Translations under genes and position numbers: made by a program
Origin: Mycobacterium fragae
Lineage (GTDB): Bacteria; Actinomycetota; Actinomycetes; Mycobacteriales; Mycobacteriaceae
DNA length: 64,000 nt
Reading direction: 5' to 3'
Assembly (NCBI RefSeq): GCF_002102185.1
Contig: NZ_LQOW01000002.1
Coordinates: forward strand, 62,001-126,000
Part shown: piece after piece, positions 21,121-29,151 of the stretch
Layout of the letters: each line of letters starts with the position of its first letter
How positions within the stretch are numbered: position 1 is the first letter of the stretch
Notes under the pieces: generated by a model
What the model was told of the DNA's origin: nothing
The model's database searches: none
The model's input: only the letters and a program-made list of their open reading frames with translations

Positions 21121-22151
21121 CTACGCACTGGATTCTGCACGTCGACCTCGACCAGTTCCTGGCTTCGGTCGAACTGCGCCGACACCCTGAACTTGCCGGG
21201 TTGCCTGTCATCGTAGGCGGCAGCGGCGATCCGACCGAGCCGCGCAAGGTCGTCACTTGCGCCTCCTACGAAGCGCGCCAGTTCGGGGTGCATGCGGGTA
21301 TGCCGCTGCGCACTGCCGCCCGCCATTGCCCCGAAGCCACCTTCCTGCCGTCGGATCCGGCCGCCTATGACGCCGCCTCCGAGCAGGTGATGGGACTGCT
21401 GCGCGATCTTGGCCATCCGGTCGAGGTGTGGGGTTGGGACGAGGCGTTCGTCGGCGCCGAAGTCGATGACCCCACAGAGCTCGCCGAGCAGATCCGCACG
21501 GTCGTCTCCACCGAAACCGGGCTGTCCTGCTCGGTGGGCATCAGCGACAACAAGCAGCGCGCCAAGGTCGCCACCGGATTCGCCAAACCCGCCGGCGTCT
21601 ATACGCTCACCGACGCCAACTGGATGAGCGTGATGGGTGACCGCCCGGTCGACGCGCTGTGGGGGGTTGGCCCTAAGACAGCGAAAAAGCTTGCCACTCT
21701 TGGCATCAACACGGTCTGGCAGCTCGCACACACCGACGCCGAGCTGCTCACATCGACATTCGGCCCGCGCACCGGGCTGTGGCTGCTGCTGCTGGCCAAC
21801 GGCGGCGGCGACGACGTGGTCAGTGCCGAGCCCTGGGTGCCGCGGTCGCGCAGCCACGTCGTCACCTTTCCGCGTGATCTGACCGACCGAGACGAAATGG
21901 ACGCGGCGGTAACAGAATTAGCGCGACGAGCATTGAGCGAGGTGGTCGCTGAGTCGCGGATCGTCACCCGGGTAGCCGTCACCGTACGCACCGCGACGTT
22001 TTTCACCCGCACCAAGATTCGCAAGCTGGACGAGCCCACGACCGACGCCGACGTCGTCGTCGCGACAGCGCTGCGCGTGTTGGACCTGTTCGAGCTGGAC
22101 CGCCCGATCCGGCTACTCGGGGTACGGCTGGAACTGCAAATGCCTGACTGA
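21117..22151 (+). CDS. dinP: Y-family DNA polymerase IV
   Basis: A 344-residue translesion polymerase. The first metal-binding Asp is in 'WILHVDLDQFLASVELRRHP', the second acidic pair in 'VEVWGWDEAFVGAEV' and the family mark 'SCSVGISDNKQRAKVATGFA'; the thumb has 'ALWGVGPKTAKKLATLGI' and the little-finger domain 'PRSRSHVVTFPRDLTD'. No C-terminal beta-clamp-binding tail is obvious: the protein ends at 'LLGVRLELQMPD'. It matches M. tuberculosis Rv3056 (DinP/DinB2 group), whose members are not strongly SOS-induced; no LexA box is visible here. The start ATG overlaps the TetR stop. Confidence 0.92.
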   Translation: MTTHWILHVDLDQFLASVELRRHPELAGLPVIVGGSGDPTEPRKVVTCASYEARQFGVHAGMPLRTAARHCPEATFLPSDPAAYDAASEQVMGLLRDLGHPVEVWGWDEAFVGAEVDDPTELAEQIRTVVSTETGLSCSVGISDNKQRAKVATGFAKPAGVYTLTDANWMSVMGDRPVDALWGVGPKTAKKLATLGINTVWQLAHTDAELLTSTFGPRTGLWLLLLANGGGDDVVSAEPWVPRSRSHVVTFPRDLTDRDEMDAAVTELARRALSEVVAESRIVTRVAVTVRTATFFTRTKIRKLDEPTTDADVVVATALRVLDLFELDRPIRLLGVRLELQMPD

Positions 22152-22166
22152 GGTGGCAACGGCGTC

Positions 22167-24056
22167 TTAGACGACGGGTGGAACCGGGCAGTGCAGCACC
22201 CCGCACACGGTTCGGAGCAGCTCGGACTCCTCCTCAGTGACGACCCTGTCTGCCATTACGGTCGTCACGACGGCGGCGACGAGGGTGGCCTTGTCGTTGC
22301 CTTCGAGTCCGTCGATCACCGGCCACACTTGTTCGAGCGCGAATACGCCCTGTTGGACTGGCCGGAACGGAATCCGTGTCTGGGGAAATGCGACGGCGAT
22401 CCCCGCCTGGAATGCCGCAGCCGCGCTCCGCGGGTCCCTGTTAGCGGCTTGTGCCAGCACAGCGATGAGGCAGCAGATGGCGCTTTGGGCGCTGGCCAGG
22501 CTCTGACGCCTGCTCTTCCACGGCGACCCTGACGTCAAAGCCTCATTCAAGCTGACGAAAACGAGTGTGCCAAGACAGTATTCAAAGATGTCGATCTGAC
22601 CGTCGGCGTTGATCAGTTCGCCGAGAACAGAGGTCATCAGTCGCGTCTCAGCCTCGGCGCGACCGCGCAGAGCAGGGAAGGCGATGGATGCAACGGGCAA
22701 ACGCAACCTCGGGTCGAGCTGCGCCACCTCCGCGGCAGATCGCCACGATTCATCGGCCACCTGCTTGCCGTGATACCGGGCGACGATCCGGTACTGAGCC
22801 TGCCTGACATTCTGATTGCGGTCGAAGACCAAGCCATAGATCAACGGAACCGCAGTGGCGGAATTGTGCGCAAGGTCGGCAAGGTTCTGCGGTATCGCTT
22901 TGCGGACGCGTACGCCCGCCTCGTAGGAAGCGGCGGTCGGATTGCCAACGGCCGCTGCGTATTCGGCAGGGCTGAGGCGGCGTGGCGGAGCTTGCTGCAC
23001 TGCGGCGTCCGCAAAGCCCATCCTGGCGTCCTCCTCCAAACCGTCCGGCTGTCGAGAGGACCACCGCCTACGCAGCTCCTCGAGGTTCGTGGGAGTGAAG
23101 CCAGGCTCGAGCACCTGGATGCGCTTTATGAGCGGCGGGTGAGTTGCATACAGCGCAGAGGATCTCAGGCCCTCGCCGAAGAGCATATGGCTGACGTTTT
23201 CGGTTTTGGGGGTCTCCAGCCGAGACCCGGCCTCGAGCCCGCCGATCTTCTTCAGCGCGCCCGTCAGCCCGCTCGTCTCCCGCGTGTATTGGACCGCTGA
23301 TGCATCGGCGAGATACTCCCGATCACGGGAGACGGCTGCTTTGATCAGCCGCCCGAAGAAGACTCCGATCCAGCCTGCCGCCAGAACGACCAACCCCAGC
23401 GCCCACAACGGGAGGCTGATGCGGGCGTCGCGGCTGCGCCCACCCAGATACCACATCATCCGGCCGATGACCGCCAGCGCTGTGATTCCGGCCAACACGC
23501 CGATGAGCCTGAGGCTCAACCGCATATCGCCGTTGACGATGTGGCTGAACTCGTGCGCGATGACTCCCTGCAGTTCGTCACGGTTGAGCCGGTCGAGCGA
23601 GCCCTGGGTAACGCACACCGCCGCGTCCGCCGGCGTGTATCCCGCGGCGAACGCGTTGATTCCCGCTTCCTGCGGAAGGTAATACAGCACGGGCACCGGC
23701 GTGCTCGAAGCGATTGCGATTTCTTCGACGACGTTGCGATACCGATGAAGCTTTGGGTCCGTTGGCATATCCGGTACGCGTATCGCACCGAGGCTCTCGG
23801 CAACCTTGACCCCGCCACCCTCGCGCAACATCATCGTCCTGACAACGGACACCCCGGCAATCATCATCAGGACCGCGCCACTCACGACCACCGATAGCAC
23901 GATCAACTGCTGCGGCGTCGCCCCTCCCTGGGACACGGTGGGCATGATGACCGCGAAATTCACGATCGCGGTAATCCCGAGCACCGCCAAGATAAAAAGG
24001 AACACCATCCTTCTCGACGCTGCGCGTACCTTCCGCTGGCGTTCGAAGAAGTCCAT
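22167..24056 (-). CDS. M48 family membrane metalloprotease with TerB-like C-terminal region
   Basis: A 629-residue protein. Residues about 17-40 and 51-73 are membrane segments; the zinc site HEFSH is at 168-172 ('GVIAHEFSHIVNGDM'), with another membrane pair at about 184-235 and the third zinc ligand Glu in 'SRDREYLADASAVQYTRE', all as in HtpX-type M48 peptidases. The C-terminal 170 residues have two acidic loop motifs, 'LINADGQIDIFEYCLG' and 'VMADRVVTEEESELLRTVCG', typical of TerB-like helical domains. It lies 8 bp after a LemA gene, a pairing common in bacteria and linked to envelope stress. I do not recall this pair at this locus in M. tuberculosis. Confidence 0.85.
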   Translation of the reverse strand: MDFFERQRKVRAASRRMVFLFILAVLGITAIVNFAVIMPTVSQGGATPQQLIVLSVVVSGAVLMMIAGVSVVRTMMLREGGGVKVAESLGAIRVPDMPTDPKLHRYRNVVEEIAIASSTPVPVLYYLPQEAGINAFAAGYTPADAAVCVTQGSLDRLNRDELQGVIAHEFSHIVNGDMRLSLRLIGVLAGITALAVIGRMMWYLGGRSRDARISLPLWALGLVVLAAGWIGVFFGRLIKAAVSRDREYLADASAVQYTRETSGLTGALKKIGGLEAGSRLETPKTENVSHMLFGEGLRSSALYATHPPLIKRIQVLEPGFTPTNLEELRRRWSSRQPDGLEEDARMGFADAAVQQAPPRRLSPAEYAAAVGNPTAASYEAGVRVRKAIPQNLADLAHNSATAVPLIYGLVFDRNQNVRQAQYRIVARYHGKQVADESWRSAAEVAQLDPRLRLPVASIAFPALRGRAEAETRLMTSVLGELINADGQIDIFEYCLGTLVFVSLNEALTSGSPWKSRRQSLASAQSAICCLIAVLAQAANRDPRSAAAAFQAGIAVAFPQTRIPFRPVQQGVFALEQVWPVIDGLEGNDKATLVAAVVTTVMADRVVTEEESELLRTVCGVLHCPVPPVV

Positions 24057-24064
24057 GGCCTAGT

Positions 24065-24667
24065 TCAGAACTGAACGCGCGGGACTTCGCGCACCTCCGG
24101 GCCGGCTGCCTCCAGCGGTGCTGCCGCGGTGAAGCCGAACATGCCCGCGAAAAGCGCAGCCGGGAACACTTCGCGCCTATTGTTGTAGTTCATGATCGCG
24201 TCGTTGTAGGCCTGGCGGGCGAAAGCGACTTTGTTCTCCGTCGAGGTCAGGGTCTCCGAGAGTTGCATCATGTTCTGGTTGGCCTTGAGGTCTGGGTATG
24301 CCTCGCTCAGCGCAAACAGCTTGCTGAGAGCTCCCGTCAGCGCCCCTTCCGAGGCTGCCAGCTGACTCATGGCCTGCGGGTCCCCAGGGTTGGAGGTGGC
24401 TGCCGTGCGTGCGGTGATTGCGGAGTTGCGTGCCTGGATGACCGCTTCGAGCGTGCCGCGCTCGTGGGCCATGTAGGCCTTGGCGGTTTCGACGAGGTTG
24501 GGTATCAGGTCGTGACGCCGAGTCAGCTGAACATCGATCTGCGCGAAAGCATTCTTGTAGCCGTTGCGCAGACGGACGAGACCGTTGTAGACGCTCCACG
24601 CGGTGAACGCGACGACGAACACGAGGATGGCCAGGATCACGACGATGACGACAAGGGAGATGACCAT
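24065..24667 (-). CDS. LemA family membrane protein
   Basis: A 200-residue protein with one N-terminal membrane anchor ('LVVIVVILAILVFVVAF') followed by a helical domain with the LemA signature 'FAQIDVQLTRRHDLIPNLVE' and 'RNSAITARTAATSNPGD', and 'YNDAIMNYNNRREVFPA'. The ATG at 24667 has AGGTG 6 bp before it; a GTG 3 codons earlier is the alternative. LemA proteins are of uncertain role but often act with M48 proteases; this one is the promoter-proximal gene of a two-gene unit with the protease. Confidence 0.88.
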   Translation of the reverse strand: MVISLVVIVVILAILVFVVAFTAWSVYNGLVRLRNGYKNAFAQIDVQLTRRHDLIPNLVETAKAYMAHERGTLEAVIQARNSAITARTAATSNPGDPQAMSQLAASEGALTGALSKLFALSEAYPDLKANQNMMQLSETLTSTENKVAFARQAYNDAIMNYNNRREVFPAALFAGMFGFTAAAPLEAAGPEVREVPRVQF

Positions 24668-24764
24668 ACTGTTCACCTATTCGATGTTTGCTCTTGAATA
24701 CGGGGCCTCATCGTCGCACGTTGTCCGAAGCGGAGTGGTGAATATTGACATCTGGTTCGCGCGG

Positions 24765-24840
24765 CGAAACTGCGCTCAGGGCGCCCATCCTGCACCCACG
24801 GCGACCAGCGGCGCGAAATCCCGCCGGCACCGCAGTTTCG
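24765..24840. repeat. Long-range perfect inverted repeat
   Basis: CGAAACTGCG (24765-24774) and CGCAGTTTCG (24831-24840) are perfect 10-bp arms 56 nt apart; the intervening G+C-rich bases can fold further. It begins 5 bp after the stop of the Rv3057c-like SDR gene and lies about 100 bp before lemA. It could be a bidirectional terminator or a structured repeat element. Confidence 0.45.
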
Positions 24841-24845
24841 ACGGG

Positions 24846-25715
24846 CTACGCAGCCGAGGATGGCCGCAGCGCCCGGGTGAAGAGCACGTTGACCTGTCGC
24901 ATCGCCACGCTGTAGGGCAACCACGCCACCCGCTTGAACGCGTATAGCGCCCGAATGTCCGCCGAGGTGTAGATCAGGAAGCGGTTCTTGGCCACGCCGG
25001 CCAGGATCTTCTCGGCCGCCTTCTCCGGCGTGACGGCATGACCGCTGAAGCGGCTGATCCACCGTTGCACCTTCGGGTCGTCGCGGTCGACGCCGGCGAT
25101 CTCAACGGTGTTGACCAGTGGGGTGTTCACCGCGCCCGGCACGACCACCGACACTCCGATGTGGTGCCGGGCGAGATCGAAGCGAAGCACTTCCGACACT
25201 CCGCGCAGCCCGTATTTGCTGGCGCTGTAGGCGGCATGCCAGGGCAGCGCGACCAACCCGGCCGCCGAGGACACGTTGACCAGATGACCGCCCTGCCCGG
25301 CCGCCACCATCGGCGGAACGAAGGTCTCGATGACATGGATCGGACCCATCAGGTTGATCGCGACCATCTTGCTCCACTGCTCATGACTGAGCTGGTCGAC
25401 GGTCCCCCACGCCGACACCCCGGCGATGTTCATGACGACGTCCATGCTCGGGTGATTGGCGTGGATGTCGGCGGCGAACGAGGCGACGTCGTCATAGTCC
25501 GCGATATCGAGCACCCGGTGCTCGGGGACGTTGGCGCCCAGCGCGCGGGCGTCGGCCACCGTTTGTGCCAGACCGTCGGTGTTGCGGTCGGTCAGGTACA
25601 GCTCGGCGCCGTGGGCGGCCAACCGTAAGGCAGTCGCCCGGCCGATACCGCTGGCCGCACCGGTGAGAAAGCACCTTTTACCCGCGAAATGCCCGTGAAC
25701 CTTCGCCTGCGCCAC
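24846..25715 (-). CDS. Short-chain dehydrogenase/reductase (Rv3057c-like)
   Basis: A 289-residue SDR. The cofactor motif is 'CFLTGAASGIGRATALRLAA', followed by 'VVMNIAGVSAWG' (NAG motif variant IAG), catalytic Ser in 'LVNVSSAAGLVALPWHAAYS' and the YxxxK in 'YSASKYGLRGVSEVLRF'. The substrate is not evident. Start: GTG at 25715 (MAQAKVHGHFAG), 10 bp after the TetR gene stop, consistent with co-transcription with the TetR gene divergent from cyp136. Confidence 0.88.
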   Translation of the reverse strand: MAQAKVHGHFAGKRCFLTGAASGIGRATALRLAAHGAELYLTDRNTDGLAQTVADARALGANVPEHRVLDIADYDDVASFAADIHANHPSMDVVMNIAGVSAWGTVDQLSHEQWSKMVAINLMGPIHVIETFVPPMVAAGQGGHLVNVSSAAGLVALPWHAAYSASKYGLRGVSEVLRFDLARHHIGVSVVVPGAVNTPLVNTVEIAGVDRDDPKVQRWISRFSGHAVTPEKAAEKILAGVAKNRFLIYTSADIRALYAFKRVAWLPYSVAMRQVNVLFTRALRPSSAA

Positions 25716-25725
25716 GGGCGTGACC

Positions 25726-26382
25726 CTACCGGCTGCCGCCCTGGGCTCCCCACAGCGATGCAAGCCACAACTGCTCGAGTACCCGCAGGCCACGCTGCAC
25801 GTCACGACCGGCCCCCAGGAAAGTGACGTCGCCCGACAGCATCATCACCGTGGTCGCGCCGAGCATGCGGACCAGCGCGGGAACGTCATCGCTGATCGGA
25901 TGCGCTGTGCCGGCGGCGATTTCGTCGTTCACCACCCCGACGATCTGATCGATTACGGTGTCGATCTGACCGTCGAGTATCTCGCGGATCTTTGCGTCGG
26001 TGTTCCGGGCCTCGTTGCACGCGGCCATGATCGGGTCGTTGTGCGCGAAGACCTCCGCGGCGCTACCGACCATCCGCTTGGCGAATGCCGCCGGCGATTC
26101 GTCCGGGCCGCGGGGCGCGAAGTAGTGCGTGAGTTCTTCGAGTTCGTGGGTGGCCTCGGCGAGGATCTGCGCCAGCACCGCGTACTTCGAGTCGAAGTAG
26201 AAGTAGAACCCCGATCGGGCCACACCTGCGCGGTCGCTGATGGTGCTGACCGACAGCTCGGCGAACGGCTTCTCCTCCAACAGCTCACGCACCGCCTGCA
26301 GGATCGCCTGGCGCTGCCTGTCACCCCTCCGAAGGGGCGGTCCCTGATCGGCCGCTCCACGAGTCTCGGACTGGGTGCTCAC
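25726..26382 (-). CDS. TetR family transcriptional regulator (Rv3058c-like)
   Basis: A 218-residue regulator. After a charged leader the helix-turn-helix is at about residues 22-68 ('QAILQAVRELLEEKPFAEL', 'ISDRAGVARSGFYFYFDSKY'). The rest is a helical ligand domain of the EthR-like size class. The GTG at 26382 (MSTQSETRG) is the likely start; the longer ORF would run through the operator. It faces cyp136 across a 105-bp gap with a clear inverted repeat, so it probably controls cyp136 and its own SDR operon. Confidence 0.87.
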   Translation of the reverse strand: MSTQSETRGAADQGPPLRRGDRQRQAILQAVRELLEEKPFAELSVSTISDRAGVARSGFYFYFDSKYAVLAQILAEATHELEELTHYFAPRGPDESPAAFAKRMVGSAAEVFAHNDPIMAACNEARNTDAKIREILDGQIDTVIDQIVGVVNDEIAAGTAHPISDDVPALVRMLGATTVMMLSGDVTFLGAGRDVQRGLRVLEQLWLASLWGAQGGSR

Positions 26383-26416
26383 CCTTCGACGATGCACCAC
26401 GCCAGCAGAAAAGCAA

Positions 26417-26434
26417 ACTTGACAGCCGTCAAGT
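26417..26434. promoter_or_regulatory. Inverted repeat between TetR and cyp136
   Basis: ACTTGAC-AGCC-GTCAAGT: perfect 7-bp arms with a 4-bp centre, located in the divergent promoter region about 35 bp before the TetR start and 54 bp before the cyp136 start. Likely operator of the adjacent TetR protein. Confidence 0.7.
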
Positions 26435-26487
26435 CTGACCTGAGGATGGGGGCAGTGACGGCTGCCACAACCGGGTAAGGAGCGTCG

Positions 26488-27966
26488 ATGGCGACCATCA
26501 GCACCCCGCATTATCTGCTGGACCAGGCCAAGCGCCGGTTCACCCCGTCGATCAACAACTTCCCGGGCATGGGTGCCGTCGAGCGCAGGCTGCTACGCAC
26601 GGAGTTCAAGAAGCGAACACTCGCTGAGCCGCCCCCGGGCAGTGGGCTCCAGCCGGTCGTCGGCGACCGTGGGCTGCCCATCCTCGGCCACATCATCGAA
26701 ATGCTGCGCGGCGGGCCGGACTATCTGATGTTCCTCTACCACACGAAAGGCCCGGTCGTCTTCGGGGACTCCCCGGTCCTCCCGGGCGTCGCAGCGCTGG
26801 GACCCGATGCCGCGCAAGTGATTTACTCCAACCGCAACAAGGACTATTCACAGCAGGGCTGGGTTCCGGTGATCGGGCCGTTCTTCCATCGCGGACTCAT
26901 GCTGCTGGATTTCGAGGAGCACTTGTTCCACCGGCGGATCATGCAGGAAGCGTTCATCCGCTCCCGGCTGGTCAGCTACGTCGAGCAGATGGACCAGGTT
27001 GTGTCCCAAGTGGTGGCCAACGACTGGGTGGTCAACGATGCGCGCTTCCTTCTCTATCCGGCGATGAAGGAACTCACCCTCGACATCGCCTCGATGGTGT
27101 TCATGGGCCACGAGCCGGGTACCGACCGTGAACTGGTGACGAAGGTGAACAAGGCGTTCACCATCACCACCCGCGCCGGCAACGCGATCATCCGCACCAG
27201 CGTTCCCCCGTTCACCTGGTGGCGCGGTCTCAAGGCACGAGAACTGCTGGAGAACTACTTCCGCGAGCGAGTCAAGGAACAACGCGGAAAGGACGGCACC
27301 GACCTGCTGTCGGTGTTGTGCCAGACCGAAGACGAAGATGGCAACAAGTTCTCCGACGAGGACATCGTCAACCACATGATTTTCCTGATGATGGCGGCCC
27401 ACGACACCTCGACGTCGACGGCGACGACGATGGCCTACCACCTGGCCGGCCACCCGGAGTGGCAGGAGCGCTGCCGCGACGAGTCCGATCGGCTCGGTGA
27501 CGGACCGCTGGACATCGAGGCGTTGGAGAAGCTCGAATCGCTCGACCTGGTGATGAACGAGTCGATCCGGATCGTGACGCCGGTGCAGTGGGCCATGCGC
27601 CGGACCGTGCGCGACACCGACCTGCTGGGCTACTACCTGCCGAAGGGCACGAACGTCATCGCGTATCCGGGCATGAACCATCGGCTTCCCGAGTTGTGGA
27701 CCGACCCGCTGAAGTTCGATCCCGACCGGTTCACCGAACCACGCAACGAGCACAAGCGGCACCGATACGCGTTCACGCCGTTCGGCGGCGGCGCCCACAA
27801 GTGCATCGGGATGACCTTCGGCCAGCTGGAGATCAAGACCATCCTGCACCGGCTGCTGCGCCGCTACCGGCTGGAGCTCCCACGGCCCGGCTACCAGGCA
27901 AAGTGGGATTACGGCGGCATGCCGATCCCGATTGACGGCATGCCGATCATGCTGCGCCCGCTGTAG
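26488..27966 (+). CDS. cyp136: Cytochrome P450 (CYP136 family)
   Basis: A 492-residue P450. The I-helix oxygen-activation motif is 'MMAAHDTSTSTATTMAYHL', the ExxR is in 'LVMNESIRIVTPVQWAMRR' and the heme loop is 'FTPFGGGAHKCIGMTFGQLE' with the axial Cys. The long N-terminus and 'LPKGTNVIAYPGMNHR' match M. tuberculosis CYP136 (Rv3059). These enzymes hydroxylate hydrophobic substrates; the CYP51-like features suggest sterol- or lipid-like molecules, which is inference. GTAAGGAG precedes the ATG. Divergent from its presumed TetR regulator. Confidence 0.93.
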   Translation: MATISTPHYLLDQAKRRFTPSINNFPGMGAVERRLLRTEFKKRTLAEPPPGSGLQPVVGDRGLPILGHIIEMLRGGPDYLMFLYHTKGPVVFGDSPVLPGVAALGPDAAQVIYSNRNKDYSQQGWVPVIGPFFHRGLMLLDFEEHLFHRRIMQEAFIRSRLVSYVEQMDQVVSQVVANDWVVNDARFLLYPAMKELTLDIASMVFMGHEPGTDRELVTKVNKAFTITTRAGNAIIRTSVPPFTWWRGLKARELLENYFRERVKEQRGKDGTDLLSVLCQTEDEDGNKFSDEDIVNHMIFLMMAAHDTSTSTATTMAYHLAGHPEWQERCRDESDRLGDGPLDIEALEKLESLDLVMNESIRIVTPVQWAMRRTVRDTDLLGYYLPKGTNVIAYPGMNHRLPELWTDPLKFDPDRFTEPRNEHKRHRYAFTPFGGGAHKCIGMTFGQLEIKTILHRLLRRYRLELPRPGYQAKWDYGGMPIPIDGMPIMLRPL

Positions 27967-27986
27967 TTCCGAAGACGACCTGCTCG

Positions 27987-28466
27987 TCAGGCATACAGCC
28001 GGTTCGCACAGGCGACGACCGCGCGCAGGGCCGACTGTGTCGGGTCCTTCGCCCAGCCCATCGCCCACTCGGCCCGGCAGCCGTCCGTTCCGCGGATGAA
28101 GGTCGCCGTGGTGTCGTCAGAGCGCAGCTGGTGAAACCGCAGGGTCTCTACGGCGATGCCGTGGTCGTAGAGGATCGCTGTGAGCGCGGCAACCGGGCCC
28201 GTGGCGGTGGCGGTCGCGGTCTCGATGCGATCGCCAAGGCCCAGGGTCGCTCGGAATGTCCGGGGCTGCGGTCCCAGCCGGCTGGCCCGACGCTCGCCGT
28301 CGGCGCATTCCCACTGGCCCAGGCGCACCGGGCCGGATGTGGGGGCATAGGTGGCTGTGAATGTGCTCCACGACATGGTGCTGGCGTCCTCCCGGAGTGC
28401 TCGGGGTAACGGAATGCCATCGAAGCGGTCGGCGCCGCTGGGAAAGCTGAGCTCGAGGGTGGTCAT
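27987..28466 (-). CDS. Stand-alone LeuA-type allosteric (regulatory) domain protein
   Basis: A 159-residue protein with no catalytic TIM barrel. The second half reads like the C-terminal regulatory domain of 2-isopropylmalate synthase: 'GPVAALTAILYDHGIAVETL', then 'DGCRAEWAMGWAKDPTQSAL' and 'ALRAVVACANRLY', matching the LeuA pattern W-G-x-G ... S-L-R-A-V-x-x-x-N-R. In LeuA this domain binds leucine for feedback inhibition. A free copy could form mixed complexes with LeuA or sense an amino acid itself; that is inference. The upstream leader with a Leu-Leu-Val-Val peptide supports a link to branched-chain amino acids. It converges on cyp136 with 20 bp between. Confidence 0.65.
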   Translation of the reverse strand: MTTLELSFPSGADRFDGIPLPRALREDASTMSWSTFTATYAPTSGPVRLGQWECADGERRASRLGPQPRTFRATLGLGDRIETATATATGPVAALTAILYDHGIAVETLRFHQLRSDDTTATFIRGTDGCRAEWAMGWAKDPTQSALRAVVACANRLYA

Positions 28467-28503
28467 GTGCCGGTCTTCTCTGGTCTGAAGGATTGACCGA
28501 CGG

Positions 28504-28571
28504 GTAGTAGCTTCCGACCCACAGCGGGGGGTCGGTCTGGATCAGGCCCCGCTGCGGGTGCTGGCTACTAC
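28504..28571 (-). promoter_or_regulatory. Candidate attenuator RNA before the LeuA-domain gene
   Basis: In the minus-strand transcript GUAGUAGC (28571-28564) pairs with GCUACUAC (28511-28504), ACCC with GGGU, and CAGCGGGG (28554-28547) with CCCCGCUG (28529-28522): about 21 nested pairs with one internal loop. A competing hairpin, CCGACCC (28535-28529) with GGGUCGG (28520-28514), uses some of the same bases. The 5' arm contains the Val-Val-Ala codons of a 14-residue leader peptide, so a stalled ribosome would stop the long stem from forming. There is no U-run after either stem, so control may be by Rho or at translation. Confidence 0.6.
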
Positions 28572-28586
28572 GAGAAGATGACGCAC
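28542..28586 (-). CDS. Leader peptide with Leu-Leu-Val-Val run
   Basis: GTG at 28586 opens a 14-codon frame ending in TGA at 28544-28542 that encodes MRHLLVVASTRSGA. The adjacent leucine and valine codons (CTT CTC GTA GTA) include GTA, a rare codon in such a G+C-rich genome, as expected for a ribosome-stalling leader. The ribosome site is weak. The stop codon falls in the apical loop of the long predicted stem. It stands 76 bp before the LeuA-domain gene. Confidence 0.5.
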   Translation of the reverse strand: MRHLLVVASTRSGA

Positions 28587-28628
28587 GATCGCCGAGGTTA
28601 GACGCCGGCGTCGGCTCTGTGCAAGTTG

Positions 28629-29033
28629 TTAAGTCGCGGCCGCCACGTCCTGAAGAGCTTCCTGAAGCAGTCCGGTCACCGCCTCGGCGATCTGGTCCAA
28701 TCCGGGCTCCTTGGTCACGTCGACCATCAGCCGCGGGTCCATCGCGTCGACGATGACGGTGTCGGGCGCGTCCGGGTCTTGGCGCACCACGACGTTGCAT
28801 GGCAGCAGCACGCCGATCTGCCGGTCGATGTTGACCGCTTGATGGGCGAACTGCGGGTTGCACGCGCCGAGGATCAGGTAGTCCTCCATGTCCTCGCCGA
28901 GCTTGGCCTTCAACGTAGCCTTCATGTCGATCTCGGTCAGCACACCAAAGCCCTTCTCCGCAAGGGCTTTCCGAGTCCGTTCGACCGCATCCTCGAATGA
29001 TGTGTGCAGGGTCGTCGATAAGGCGATGGCCAT
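28629..29033 (-). CDS. DUF302 family protein
   Basis: A 134-residue protein with the DUF302 layout: 'SFEDAVERTRKALAEKGFGV' then 'EIDMKATLKAKLGEDMEDY', 'LILGACNPQFAHQAVNIDRQ' and 'IGVLLPCNVVVRQD'. The Cys in 'GACNP' and in 'LPCNV' are the usual conserved positions. DUF302 proteins occur near sulfur, copper and redox genes, but their function is not settled. AGGAGG precedes the ATG at 6 bp, so this start is firm. It is divergent from the hyp genes and ends 43 bp before the leader peptide of the next gene on the same strand. Confidence 0.88.
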   Translation of the reverse strand: MAIALSTTLHTSFEDAVERTRKALAEKGFGVLTEIDMKATLKAKLGEDMEDYLILGACNPQFAHQAVNIDRQIGVLLPCNVVVRQDPDAPDTVIVDAMDPRLMVDVTKEPGLDQIAEAVTGLLQEALQDVAAAT

Positions 29034-29151
29034 GGTCGCCTCCTCTCTTCTCCCCCATTGTGCGCCGAGATTCAGCCGCGACGGGCGTCGAGGTGTACAA
29101 CGGTGCCTATGGGCTTGCCCTGCCGTCAGTACGCCGCGGCGGTGACCCGCC

